Shown here: piece after piece, positions 12,154-24,206 of the stretch | Position numbering within the stretch: position 1 is the stretch's first letter | Layout of the letters: each line of letters starts with the position of its first letter | Assembly: GCA_037833965.1 (NCBI GenBank) | Contig: AP031355.1 | Location: 12,239,501-12,303,500 of the forward strand | Reading direction: 5' to 3' | Length of the DNA: 64,000 nucleotides | DNA from: Marchantia polymorpha subsp. ruderalis | Taxonomy: Eukaryota > Streptophyta > Marchantiopsida > Marchantiales > Marchantiaceae | Translations under genes and position numbers: made by a program | The notes under the pieces: model-generated | The model's input: only the letters and a program-made list of their open reading frames with translations | What the model was told of the DNA's origin: nothing | Databases searched by the model: none

Positions 12154-12822
12154 TCAGAGTTGACACCATCTATCTGAGTGTGGAATCATCTGAGTACCGT
12201 GTATGAATGTTTGAAGGCAAGGATGCATGAGATTATTACGCTTCTGTTTCGAGTTTCGAAACGTATGAACGTCTTCCATCAGAGACTTCTGAAACGACGA
12301 ATGTTTCAGTACCTTCAACGAAGAGTGTCCGCCGGTGCATTGAATTCGAGTGATGCTTAAAATCTGCTCGTTGAGGTCCAAGTAGGAGCCCATGTAACCC
12401 AACTTAAGGGTCTCGACTACTGCAGTACTCCCTCCGCAATCCAAACTCGAACCCGTACTAGATGCTGAGATACTCCTTCCAAGCTGTAGAGACATGGTCC
12501 ACTGCCCTTGCTCAGCTTGTCTCGTTTCTTGCAAACTCGAACAAGCTTCAGTTTTGGGAAGATGGATGGTGAAGTAAACACCATCCATCTTCCCAAAACT
12601 GCGAATCTGCGAATGAATTCGCTCAAGGACTTTTTCACAGATTGCCTCGTAGATGTGTAGGCCCCATAAAAGTCCGAGTGATTTCGAGTGGAAAAGTTCT
12701 CCATTGAACACGTACTCGTCTGGAGGAGCAATATTTGCTTCTTGAGCCTTATGGTCCTTCTGGTTGTTCCTATACTCAGATAATACATGCTGTGGTGCAC
12801 CGCATCTGTTCCAGAAGTACAA
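12154..12822 (-). CDS. uncertain 222-codon ORF, possibly a distal exon of the kinase gene
   Basis: A minus-strand open frame of 222 codons lies just downstream of the kinase C-terminal exon. The upstream exon frame passes a good donor-like site (CGAGA then GTAAGCGG, near 12857), so this frame could be a further coding exon or part of the 3' UTR. The product is not recognised. The middle contains FGKMDGVYFTIHLPK, whose DNA forms half of a 23-bp perfect foldback. An overlapping frame of 152 codons exists, so the reading frame itself is uncertain. Confidence 0.3.
   Translation of the reverse strand: MYFWNRCGAPQHVLSEYRNNQKDHKAQEANIAPPDEYVFNGELFHSKSLGLLWGLHIYEAICEKVLERIHSQIRSFGKMDGVYFTIHLPKTEACSSLQETRQAEQGQWTMSLQLGRSISASSTGSSLDCGGSTAVVETLKLGYMGSYLDLNEQILSITRIQCTGGHSSLKVLKHSSFQKSLMEDVHTFRNSKQKRNNLMHPCLQTFIHGTQMIPHSDRWCQL
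12549..12601. repeat. perfect foldback, 23-bp arms, 7-nt loop
   Basis: CAGTTTTGGGAAGATGGATG plus three further bases (12549-12571) is the exact reverse complement of 12579-12601. The loop is AAGTAAA. It lies inside the uncertain 222-codon frame. Perfect pairing in possible coding DNA is unusual. Confidence 0.9.
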
Positions 12823-12855
12823 GGTTGAATTTCTCCATGCAATGATGCGTTCCGC

Positions 12856-15656
12856 TTACTCTCGTATACAATCACAGTGGCAAATCAAGCAATTCAAGCA
12901 TCTCCTCAAAGAGTGTCGTGTGTGGGGTGGCTTTTCTTGTTGAGGGCAGACATCTAATTCTCCGGAAATTTGAACATCTGAAGAAGAATCAGAGTCGGTG
13001 TCGGTGTCTTCGCCTGGGAAGAAATCCGTCAAACCCTGGGAAGAAATGTCGGTGACTCTCCGCATGTTAGCTTCTGTCTGCTCTAGGACTTTCAGCTGCA
13101 ATTGTTCGACGCATATTGTGAGATCATCAAGAGTTGGCCGCTGAATTGGGTCACGAACGAATACAAATCGCAGCAAATCCATCACAGGACCGTAGTTGTC
13201 CACCTTTGCTGCCTTATCTTCTGGGATAAGCTCCTGCGAACCAAGTGAACTACGGTTGGAATACTGGCGGACCAGGGATGGAAAGTCTTACGCCAAAAGA
13301 CAGTCAGAACTCAGTGTCGGGATGGTGAGTCTTTAAAAGCAACACTTTTACTAATGAGTGCATGTTTTCCACTACTTGGGAAACTGATCAGATGTGCCAA
13401 AATTCGTGATTACGTGAAACTTTTTCCATAGGTGAGACGTTTTTTACCGAGATTCTTAGTTCATCCTTTGGAGAAGCCAATTCGAGTCCGAGGTTACAGA
13501 AAGAAAGAGGTTTAAACACAGTCAGAAAATGAGGTCCGCTCCTTACAACTGAATGCAGGATTGTTCTGAAGACTCTGTGACACTGGAGTCACTTTACTTC
13601 TGGTTTGGGACAAGAGTAAGGACAAGAAATGTTGTCGATTAGGTTCTGGATGAAGACGTCAACCTCAGAAGGAACAGTCACTCGGATGAAGAAGCGAAGC
13701 CAGTCATCGTCGTAGAAAAGGTACTCTCCAGTCAGAAGCTCATAGAGCAAGCAGCCCAGGCTCCAAACATCCACTGCTTTCCCCACAGCTTCACCTGCTT
13801 GCCGAACGTTGAAATCTGAATCCTTCTGGGATTGGTTGCTCAACAGTTTTAGCATTTCTGGGCTCTTCACGTACTCTGTTCCTCTATTTCGCACCGTGCA
13901 TTCACCCCCCAGGTACAAAGACGCCTGGGCCACAAGGGTAGGACAAATCAATCAAGCCAGGATATATGGATTTTCACAGGTCGATGAAAGGTAACATCAG
14001 ATGCGTGGAATTAGAGGGTTCCTTAGCATCCACCATCGTCATTCCGTGAAGCTTATAGTTGCAAACAGCTAGACCGTGTTGCTTTGAGTCAAGCTGAAAC
14101 TCATTCGTTCCCTGTGTGACACACATTGCCTTTTCTAAACAAAAACCACAGAATTATGTGAGTAGCTCACATCTTTCTCAAGGATTGAAAGATGGGCCAA
14201 ACGCCACAAAAAGGATAAGAACAAAGAAGCTGGAACCAACCTTGCTTTGACCGAAGTCGGCAATGCACACTCGGAATGGTAATAGCTTAGATGCGTCCGC
14301 TGGTGGCCATGTTGGAGTCCAGAATTCAGACTCAGGACAACAAGGGTCCACAGGTTCAAGCAAAATATTGTCACACTTCAGGTCATAGTGGACAACATTC
14401 TCAGCTTCCAAGACCTTAACCTGGGCATGAGAGGTAGTGTGTTCAGGTATTGCCCTCTCTATCGCTATTGAGGTTCAAGCTGTTTGAATCTGAGCTTTTG
14501 AAGAGACGACTACCCATGGTGACATGTTAGATTACCCTCAGATATTTCTCTCCATTCTCATCCATTTTTCGGGCCTTTCTACTACTACTCTTAGGCTTCT
14601 TATACTTGAATCTCGGTGCTTGAAGCTACCATGATGACCTTCGACATAATTTACTTGGTGAAAGCTGATGTACAACTATGCACCTTCTACATATATAGTC
14701 CTTCTACCGCAGCCGAAAGAAGACATTTATTCCTCCCTTCTAAGGTAAGAATGTCCGAAGGCTAGAGGAGGTACTGACCGCTTGCAGGACAGCAGAAAAC
14801 ACTTCTAGATACAGCGGAAGCCTCGTATAAAACGTCTGCTGTTGCACTTCAGGAGATGGTTTTATCTCACCACCTGGCTTGCCATGGTGGCGTTCCCTCC
14901 AAGTGCGCAGACTACACTTGTAGTGCTTGAGGACCAGAATGAAGCTCTCTGCGTCCACTCCGTAGTCAAGAATTTGGCACACTCTTGGCTCCCCCACAAA
15001 TCTCTCCAAAATTTCGACTTCAGAAAATACATCGAAGAATCTGCAAGGATCATGAGGTCCTTTGGGAACATCAATGACTTTCAGCACTACACGCTCTTCT
15101 GCATCGACGCTCTGATTTCTGACAGTAGCCGTGTATACCTGAGGGGAAATTCAATTTATAAATACCAGGAAACGATGATATTCAAGAGGCACGTAGAAGC
15201 TTACACCTGGTGACTGTTGGATTGGACAAAGAACACCTTCACTTGAGGATCGGGGATGTAGGGTATTTCTTCCTTGTGTTGTACAATTCGTTGTCCTCAT
15301 TCTAGAATCTGAACAATATTTCTCCATTGCTGTATACGATTTCTGAGAAAGGCGTCCAAACAAATGGAGACTGGCACCTGGGCAAAAGCACCGTGGGCAA
15401 TCCGATTTCTGCTTCTATACAGCGTCGGAGTGAAAAGAACTCTCCAAGTGAGCTTCAAGATACGATACGCGGCCGGTTTGAAATCTTTCATTCGCTTGCT
15501 CAGACAAGGCAGTAAGTAAGAATTGGCAGCATGATTAAGGTCTGAATCCACTTTATTAAGAAAAACCGCTGTTGTTTTGGGGCAAAGTTTCTTCCAAAGT
15601 AAATCACTAACACATATGACCAAAAAAAGCAAACTGTAAACTGGCAAAACCCGCAT
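12856..15656 (-). CDS. multi-exon protein kinase, family not assigned
   Basis: Minus-strand exons encode a Ser/Thr-type kinase domain in order. Exon 15378-15656 ends in the nucleotide loop (IAHGAFAQ). It splices in phase to 14779-15138, with VYTATV, the ATP-anchoring lysine in VVLKVID and a helix-C glutamate in FSEVEILERF. Next is 14241-14420, with the catalytic loop HYDLKCDNILLE and DFGQSK. About 13996-14129 covers the start of the activation segment. 13598-13924 carries RGTEYVKSPEML and DVWSLGCLLYELLTG. The last part, 12856-13286, holds VRDPIQRPTLDDL and an acidic Ser/Asp tail. The catalytic His is followed by Tyr instead of Arg, so this is a non-RD kinase. The first exon starts with a hydrophobic stretch that could be a signal or anchor. 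Joins around 13.3-14.0 kb are not fully solved in phase, and upstream exons may exist. Substrate and pathway are unknown. Confidence 0.75.
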
Positions 15657-15896
15657 GATTTTTGGTAGCCTGCTTTACTGAGCTATATTAGCTTCAAGAA
15701 GATGAGCTGATTTCAGGATACGATAGGATAAGAAAAAAGGAGCATTGAGTTTTCGATTCTCCATGGGGAATCTGTCACTGTAGCATGCTTCCAAAGTTCC
15801 CCTGCAAGTAGGTAAAGACAAACTTTCAGTACACTTCGAGAGGATTTCCCGAGCACAATCAGAAGTTTGTTGTTCTCAAATGTTTGTGACTGTAAC

Positions 15897-18800
15897 TCAA
15901 AACATCATCAATGAGTAAAAACTACTTCGCAATCTTGCTCTGCTGGTGGCGTCCAAGCTGAATAAGTATTCCATTAGCATTGATCCAAAGCCCAAAACGC
16001 CGCATTTTGGAGTCATTGTTACTTTTATGTAGTAAAGTGGATGAGTTCGAAATTTCAAACTAGTTTCATTCATGGAAAAGGATCCCACTACAGAGAAACC
16101 CTCTTCGCTCTCAAGTACCTCCTTTTTCTCCTACTTCTATATCATGGTCTAACGGTCTTCATGCTATGCCTGCCACATACTAATGACTTCACCGTGTGCC
16201 AACTATATGCTGCCACTGGAGACTCAGAGAAGGGAGGATGCAACTTACTGAATATTGAGCATGAGAGCGACATACAGTTCCAACAGCAGCACATGGAGTC
16301 CTGCATGCCGATATAATCTCCTTCGCAAGCGCTCAGTCTCATAGCTACCAAGCCTCCAGCTTTTATCCTCTCTGTCAGAAGCAGAAAACGCCTTGTGCAA
16401 TTCAAGCAAGGAATTTAACCTGCCATTTGATTCTTGAGTTGAAGAGGTGGATGGCAACAACTCGACTTCCATGGACGCATCCGATATCATGTCCTGACCA
16501 CCTTTACGAAGGGATTTCGGTAATTTCAACCTTGGAATAGCTGGCCTAGCTGGTGTACGTTTGTTTGATCCCAAGTCAGGCACATGGGTTGATTCTGGCT
16601 GTAATGACATGTTTTCAGAGGCTGACTGCGAATTCACCGAACCAGCTGTTGTAGACTTCTGAACAGTGGAGTGTAGTTCATGCTGGGACGTGCAAGACGT
16701 AGGCAGCTCAGCGACTCCAGTTGTATCTTTAACATCGATGTCGTGACTCGTAGGGGTTGGAGAGTCTTCCTGTGCAAGCTCTCGCTCCACTTCCTCGTTA
16801 AGGTCAAAAAATCTGCCAGCGTATTTTACTGCTGTGGAGTTGTAGTGAATAACTTCTTTTTCCTCCCCTTCTACAGCAAGCTCACACTGGGCTACACCTC
16901 TTGTTTTAAAAGAGGACTTGTTGGCTGTCGCTAAAAGTTCAGCTTCGAGACTCTTCTCCACTGTAGGCGGAACAACACGACTTTGAATCCCCACGGAAAG
17001 CTCCAATTCATTCTCATCTTTTCCCCTAAACTTTCGGTTGAAACTAGCACCTGCTCCAGGGCCTCTTTGAAAGAGAGTCAGGGTACTATTTGTTCCACGT
17101 TCGCTCAGCACTTGATTGCATAGCAGCGTGTTTCTGTTTCTTTCCCTGAAAGGAAGCAGACTCCTTGGGCCTTCTTCACTGAAGTTTATTGCCTTATGCC
17201 AGTTAATCTGAGTTGGCCGGAATCTCAGAAGAGGTTGATCAAGTAAATTCCAATGAGCCTGTTTTTTGGCAAACTCTGTAGACCTCGTGTCTCGCGCTGA
17301 GTGAAATCCGAGGCAACAACCTGGTCCCCTCATACAGGATTCCTGAACCAGCTCATATACTGTGTTCAGTGTCTGCTCCCTGAAAATCCTTTTCGACGAC
17401 TGTAATGGTGTCCTCTCCAGTCGCAGGTCTTCCCGAGCGAGTACGGCCGTTGAGGATACGGTTTTCACTTCGGCTGAACTCGATGGAGATCTGAAGATTT
17501 GGCTGGTCTTGCACCTTGGCAAACTACTTGTGTTACTCATGTCGTTACTTTCCAGCTGACAATCGCCTTCCAGTCCGTCACAGCTTCTTCCCTGGATGCT
17601 TTCGCCTTCTCTGATCGTACTCAGCTCACTTGAACTTGACCTCTCCTCCCTCCTGAAAGATGCTGCTCTGCGGATCTTGTCTTCGAGGTCAATGCAATCA
17701 AGGAACTGATTATTCCCGGGTACCACTGGAGTGCTAGTAGCTCTCCCTGCAAGGACAGTATCTCGAGGCGTAGCAACTTGAGAAATCTCATACTCCAAGC
17801 CAATCTGCTGCACTAAAAAATCCATAACTTTTACCTGCTGGAAACCTTGAGTCACATCATCTGTCTGATTCTGGGCTAAAGATAGGAGAACTCGAGCATA
17901 TAGTATACAGGCTAGAGTTGTAGCTTCATCCTCGTGGCTCCTGACTGAGCAAGCAACAATCTCATCTTTGTCTCTGCCTTTGCTCGTGAAGAGTGTCTTA
18001 CAACCTGAAGGATCCACTGCCAAGTTGATAGGTCCATGTCTTTGCAGACTGCAGTTCATCGATTTTCTGTAGCGACCGGAAACGCATTGCCATCGTGGAG
18101 ATATGCCCCAAGGTAGCTGGACTTCACGCTCACTGTACTCCCCTCTGTCGCTATAACACTTCAAAAAGCATATGAAAATGATCTCTAGGAATGGATTGAC
18201 GTACTTACGAAAGAGGAAGGGGTTCTGTGCCCTTGGGTTGATGCACATATTGTACTGCTCATCACTAGCCTCGAAGGCTTTTAGACTGAATATATCGGCA
18301 AGAATACATATGCATTCATGCTTCATGGAGGAAGTAAACTTCTGACAAAAAGTTGTTTCAGAGGAGATAGTTGCACACTTCGTGCACAGCCCTGTCGAAT
18401 CATTCGTACACAAAGGCCCGGTATCTGCTGAATATACAGGCTGGTTACAGCACTGAACTGTGCTTTGATCATTCGCTCTTCGTGAGTTGATCAAGTTCGA
18501 GACAGAGGATGTTACATTTTCTCTGTACACTTTATTCAGCTGCCCACACGAAACTGGAGCTTTAATTACAGTCATCAGTAGGCCCTCGATAGGGTTCATG
18601 AGAAAGTCAAGCAAGAAAAGTAACCTACTCATGTACATGACTGGACTAGCCTGAGAACTTTGGCATTGACACTTGAACTTCTTCTTCATCATCAATACGC
18701 TTGCTCTGAGAAGAGGAAGGATGCTCTTTCTCAACATTTTCCCTCCACGACGAGAGTCTGAGTGTTTACTTTGTGTCCATAGAGGATTGACTTTCTGGCC

Positions 18801-21800
18801 CAACATGCTGTAGTATATCTCCAAAGGTTCCCAGAGAGCATTTTGGTAACCCTCTAGCAGCGTCCTTACACAACCCTGACATGATTTCAATAGCACCCAT
18901 TCTGCAAAATTCTTGACACATATCCAGTTGCTGTCATTTGTGATTAACAACTGCCAGAAGAAGGCGTCAACGTCGTTCCAGACTTGAACTCCTGGGTCCT
19001 TTTCGTGCGCGGGACTCTTCATACAAACTGTGGACAGCCTGAAGAGATGCTGCATGGCAAGAATCTGAGCAAGATTCCAGTCACTTTGGGAGGGTGATTG
19101 AGCCAACAATCCAAAAATCCCTTCAATTGGTTTTCCGCAACATTTCAACACTCGACGAGCGGAGCCTTCTTCTGGCCACAACAACACGAAATCCTCAAGG
19201 AATTGCAACAGAATTCCAACATCAACCCACAAACTCAACATGTGACCACTGTAGAGCGTTTTAGATACCAGAGATGGTTCGCAACACTGCGGACTTTGAC
19301 CTCTCATCCATATTTGGTTGCTTGTCTCATCCCCTTCGTAGGCTTCCGATTTGTTCACCATCTTAGTAAGATGACAGACCATGACCGTCAAACGTTTCCC
19401 TATCTCAAGCAGCAAAACATCAACAGATCTTTTGTACTCATATGAAACATCAGGTGGTCCTGGACCACTCCAGCAAGGTCCACCCTGTGCATCTTCGCCA
19501 CCACAAACCCTGAAGCTTTCACTTGGACACATACCACCACAGATCTCGCTCATGTCCAGTATGGATACAACCTGCAATTGGATTTTCTTTGCTCTCCTAC
19601 TTGTTTGCTCAGGTACGGTGTTGAGAAACCCACCGATCATATCTGGCAGAAAACTTTTTACAAGCTGAGATTCTCCTTCACTCTGAACCTTTTGGTGAAG
19701 GTAGCTTCTTAGACGCATCAAAGAAAGGCTATGGTTGCCAAACAGCTCGGCCATGCTTCGCAGAAGTTCATATTTGACGTCAGAGACTGCCCTGAGTATG
19801 TCAAAGTGTGTTGATGATCCCGTGTATAGATTAGAAGCCAAATCTCCTGTGTCAGCTACAGCTACAGATTTTGATTCGGAAGAATCTTTGAGGCAGACCG
19901 CTGTTGGACCAGATCCGGAGCTGGTAGTTTGTATAGAGCTCAGAGGTAGTCGTGGAACGTAAGGTCGTGTCTGTCTCTGATGAGGTAAACTGACGGTCTC
20001 TGTATTCTGGGCATTATCTAGGTTTTTGGTTCTTGGTACTCCAGTAGAGACGTCAAACTGTTTATCAGAAGATGGTAAAACAATCACCGATGCCTCCAAA
20101 GTTTCCACTTTGAATTTATTGGTCACGCTATCAAAACCTGAATCTCCAAAATAAGTCAATTGACAACCGTCTGGCTTTCTAACCACAGTCTTTGAACCGG
20201 GTGCCAACGTTAGAAGTCGTTCTATATAATTGTTACAAGTTTTATCAGCGAGTAGTCTTGCTCCTAACTCTGGATCAGAGCCAAGAATAAACTCCTTCAA
20301 GTTGCACGATTTGTTGCCAGTGGCAGAGAGCCAAGTCAAGTCTACTTTCTCCTGTTGGGGGTTTAGACTAGAGTCCATAAGACACGTTTGTGCAACCCTA
20401 CAAATGCAAAAACGTGGGAATATACAGGGCAGAACCTTTAAGGTGGTATCCTGACTCTTCATTACCTCCCCCGGGAGTGTACCTTCTGCACGTATCTTAC
20501 TGGTAATTGATCTTGTCCCGAGTCTTAAATTGACAGGGAACCTTCTCAAAAGGCATGAATAAAAATCCAAGATGAGATCAAGCCCCCCTAGCATCGCCAA
20601 ACATCCACCAAGGATTGATGACCTGGAAACTACTGAAGAGAGCAGTCTGGAAAACTTCAGCGCCTTCACCAAGCTGTCCTGAAGTTTATTCTCGTGTGTG
20701 CATCCATTACGTTGCACTGAATCGTTGACAAAGAGGAGGCTTCCATCATTCGATGATCCGTTGGAAGAAGGCTTCCCACCCTCCTCCCCGCAATCCCGCT
20801 TGTCGGCTGAGCAGCTAAGTTTCGCTATAGTCTCAGACAGTTCATTGACCAATTGAAGAATGATGATGACCATCCGAGACGTCCCCTCTCCTGGTAAAAG
20901 GTCCAGGATTTTCAAGAACGCCTCCAGCACCAGTTCAAAACTGAGCTGTTTAGTTTTCTCCACCTTGTCTTCTTGCACGCATCTGGGTCTACTCATCAGC
21001 TTTCGTATAAGGACTTCGAAAAATCCATTCTTTACCCATTCACTTACCTGCATCACTCCAACCTCGTCATTATCTGCATCTTCTTTTTGGTGCATAGCGT
21101 CGAGCTCCTCAAACCTGCACCAACCGTTATTTGCGCCTCCAACATCTCCATCCGCCTGACTCCCAACGCGAGAAAGTGCCACTTCACCATTTGCTCTCTG
21201 CGAGTGTTCTCTCACACTTCCATGTCTTAGCTTTCGTTTCCCCGAGTCAGCCTCCATCGCTCCTCCATCAGTGGCTGAATTCGATTCAGCTACTTCTCGC
21301 AGTCCAGCTTCTTTTTTCAACTGTTCTCTGAAACTAGATTCGATGTCTTCTTGGTCAGAGGGTAACCATACAGCAGAACTAGACCGGGAGCTGTCGTGGT
21401 TTGAATGAGACGGTGGACTCTTGATATCTACCAGCGCCTTCGAACCGATGCTCGACGAAGAAGCATCACCAACTTTCAGTAGTTCCAGCAACGTGCAAAT
21501 GCCCTCTAAATGGAGCTCATCGGAGTCGCTTCTCAATTTGGCAAGAGCTAGCTTTTCTTTAGAAGACAATCCTTTCCTCCCTCGACATGTGAACATTGTT
21601 CGGACAGCTGAGACTCCTAAAACCAGGTCGTCTTGTCCGAGTGCTGATGTCTCCCACGGATCAGGATTGAACAGGAGTTTGACGGACTCAATTTCTGTAG
21701 CTGATACTGTGGCCAAAGTTCCAAGTAGATCCATGAGCATGAGAGCCAGCGGGCTGACAGAAGTGTGCTCCTGCGACCTCGACATGCATTTCCAGGACTT

Positions 21801-22835
21801 CCACTCCAGCTCACTTTTCACCTCCTCCAAAGACTTCTGTTTTGAATTGAAGCCAACATCTCCAGCTGCCGGTTCTGCCCGAAATCTCTTTCGCGAGGCA
21901 TGGATGTCGCAGAGGCTTTTATTTCCAAAAGTTGTTTCCAGGCTGCAGACACTTGCGCCCTCAGTAGACCTAATCACTCCTTCGTCGAAATCAAACCTGA
22001 GAAGAGTCCACTTGAGGTCTGGTGCATCCCTTCTCACCACAACAACATCGGTGTCCTCCCAGAAGACAGCAAACAGACGGTGGCTCAGCCACTTGGGAAG
22101 ATCCACCAGCTGAAAATCCACATCGAGGAAGTTAGAAACATCTGCAGCTCTTCGCAAAAGGGACTGATATTGTCGAACAACTCCGCCTGGAGACACCATC
22201 TGAAGCAGCTGCCTGTAGGCCTTTTCAGGCACGACAAGACTGACAGCCCTGTCCTTGATTGCACCTCCTGTGGATTTCCTCTCGAGACCAGGTGAAGCAT
22301 TGGGACTGTCATGCGCATCAGATTTACTCCTCGAGCTCCGCGTATCAGAGTCGTGAGGATGCAGAATTTCATGCACGCTCTTCTTCGTGATCCTTCTCCA
22401 TCCTTCCTTGGATGCCACGGGTGACAGTTCGACTGGGGCTCCACTCAAAACTGGCAGAGACAGACTTTGCTCGGAACGGAGTCGATAACTCAATCTCAGC
22501 TGTCCAGAAAGAGCCCGTTTGCTGAGCGAGAAATCCTCCACTTGAGCCCACAAACAGGAGCTCCCGGGACCTGAATGCTTGAGCCAAGTCTCCATCTTCT
22601 CTCTCGTTCCCACAAGCGCCATTACAGGAGGTACTGGGAGGTTGGCATTGGAGGGCGAATCGGCATTATCCCCGACAGCACTGGCAGTGAGGCGTCGGGG
22701 AAAATTCTTGAAGGGCGATTCTTTTTCTTTCTTGGGCAAGATAAAGGCCTCGGACAGCTCGCTTGCAAGGAGCGAAGCGCTCTCCTCAGAAAATGCAGGG
22801 CTGGGAACTGGCGGGGACTGAGCGGGATGAAACAT
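15897..22835 (-). CDS. giant protein of over 2,100 residues, function unknown
   Basis: One minus-strand frame runs 2,196 codons from ATG at 22835 to 16245. Near its end is a strong donor (CA then GTAAGTT, about 16245), so a last coding exon is likely. A candidate begins after AAACTAG near 16046, reads about 50 codons (GVLGFGSMLMEYLFSL) and stops at 15897. The protein has no transmembrane anchor and no catalytic motif I recognise. It alternates Ser-rich disordered stretches with Leu-rich helical blocks such as FELVLEAFLKILDLL (about residue 650) and VKVMDFLVQQIGLEYE (about residue 1680). This suggests a scaffold with helical repeats. I compared it from memory with the plant virilizer protein, also about 2,100 residues, and it does not match. 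A 66-nt candidate intron lies inside the frame. The gene is divergent from PGPP1. Confidence 0.8.
18143..18208 (-). other. candidate 66-nt in-frame intron (exitron-like)
   Basis: Within the giant reading frame the minus strand reads CTCTTTC then a near-consensus donor GTAAGTACG at 18208. It ends at acceptor CAGAG at 18143. The interval is 66 nt, a multiple of three with no stop, so both spliced and unspliced forms stay in frame. Splicing would give NPFLF-R-EYSEREVQLPWG. A 2-nt-shorter alternative acceptor (18145) would shift the frame. The retained segment is unusually hydrophobic compared with its flanks. Confidence 0.5.
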
Positions 22836-24206
22836 GCTTGTCCTTCTCGAGGACGCGGTTCAATTTCATCACTTCGAAGCGCACTCCATCGCGGCTCGCT
22901 GATGGCCCGGAAGCGAGAATTCAACTTCTGCTCTCCGAATGTCCTGAACATCGTGGAGGCCAAGTGCTCGCTTCTCAGAGCCTCGAGGAGCAACAACTAA
23001 CTTCCCTTTTCCTCATTAACGCCTCGATCATGTCCTCGGACGATCAGAACTCTCGCCCCATTCCCCGTCGACCCAGATGATCGTGAAGGGTGCTCGGACG
23101 GCGGCCACTCTCGTTCCTCGTCGGACTTCGCCATGCCTCCAAGCATCCATAACCGACCAACGCTCTCCGATGCGGAGCCCGGGCGCAATCCGAACGCACA
23201 GACCGCAGGCGAGAAGGCCTTTGTAGCAACATCTCCTCCACAGCCTTCACAGAAATCATCTGCAGAAAGTCCGGATCGCAGACTTGCAGGTGTGAAGATC
23301 CGCGGCCTCGGGTCTGGATCGCAAAGCCACCATCGAGCCAGGGGCATGCCTGCCAGCTCGGAAGAGAAAACGGTTGCATGCACTCGCCGTGGAGATTCAC
23401 TCTCCCGGACGACGAAGTGTTCAGTCCACTTCGCACTCGGCTGCACGAGGACTCAAGGAGCCAGAAACGAGGCCGAGGCGCTTCGTGCATGACGTGCAAC
23501 GAGTTCTCGACGTTCGACAGTTTGCCGTCTAGGGCGCCCGCTGTTTGGATAGACAGGGAGGGCACTGGGAAGCTGATGATGATTTGACAATCATCGGAAG
23601 TCCAGTCCAGTACACCTTTTCGCAGAGTCGACGTCCAAATTGGACCGCGAGGAGGTTGCTCAGCATCAGCTTCTGGCAGCTTTGATAGGCCTGCGATGTA
23701 GACCTCAAGAGACTGCGATTTCCTCGCGAAGTTCAGGACTCATAGGAGCAATGGATGGCGAGAAGAGGGAATTCAGCAGGTACTCGATCGAATCTGATTC
23801 CAGGTCGGTTTTGCTTATGGCCCTCCTCTGCATTTGTCGAGTCGACGCGGTTTGCGGTGAAGTTTCTCACTCTGAACCGATAACGAGTTTCTCACAGTTT
23901 CGGAGAACCTGTTGCCCTTGAGCTACCAAATCCAACATTACGAGTTCTGGAGAGTGGGTAAAGACTTTTCACGAGCCGATATTTTCTGGCTCTAGGGTAA
24001 ATTAAGGGGCCATGAATGCAGTGCTGTGGCAGGGCTAGGCCAATTGAGGCGGTCCGGAAGAGTCTGTAATGCAATCAAAGTCGACGACGGAGAACCCACT
24101 TTGTCCATCTCGTGCAGGAGATGCTGATCTAGGTGCTGACGCCGTGGACCCAGAGGCTGCTGCCGAGTGATTTTGGCAAAAGCGAGGGCGGCGAATTCTG
24201 AAGAAG
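22836..24206. promoter_or_regulatory. divergent promoter region between the giant gene and PGPP1
   Basis: About 1.37 kb separates the two divergent start codons. It is GC-richer than other intergenic DNA. Overlapping open frames on both strands (for example 22997-23565) look like by-products of composition, not genes, although a 5' exon of the giant gene could hide here. No clear TATA box was identified. Confidence 0.5.

Noticed and set aside
21421-22113. 230-codon plus-strand open frame
   Set aside because: It is antisense to the giant gene, whose frame is ten times longer and protein-like.
16245-22835. Identification of the giant protein as virilizer
   Set aside because: Length is similar, but the conserved N-terminal and C-terminal sequences of plant virilizer as I recall them are absent.
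22997-23565. Overlapping minus-strand frames of 149 and 173 codons
   Set aside because: They overlap each other and plus-strand frames in a GC-rich promoter region and have no recognisable motif. A 5' exon of the giant gene cannot be excluded.
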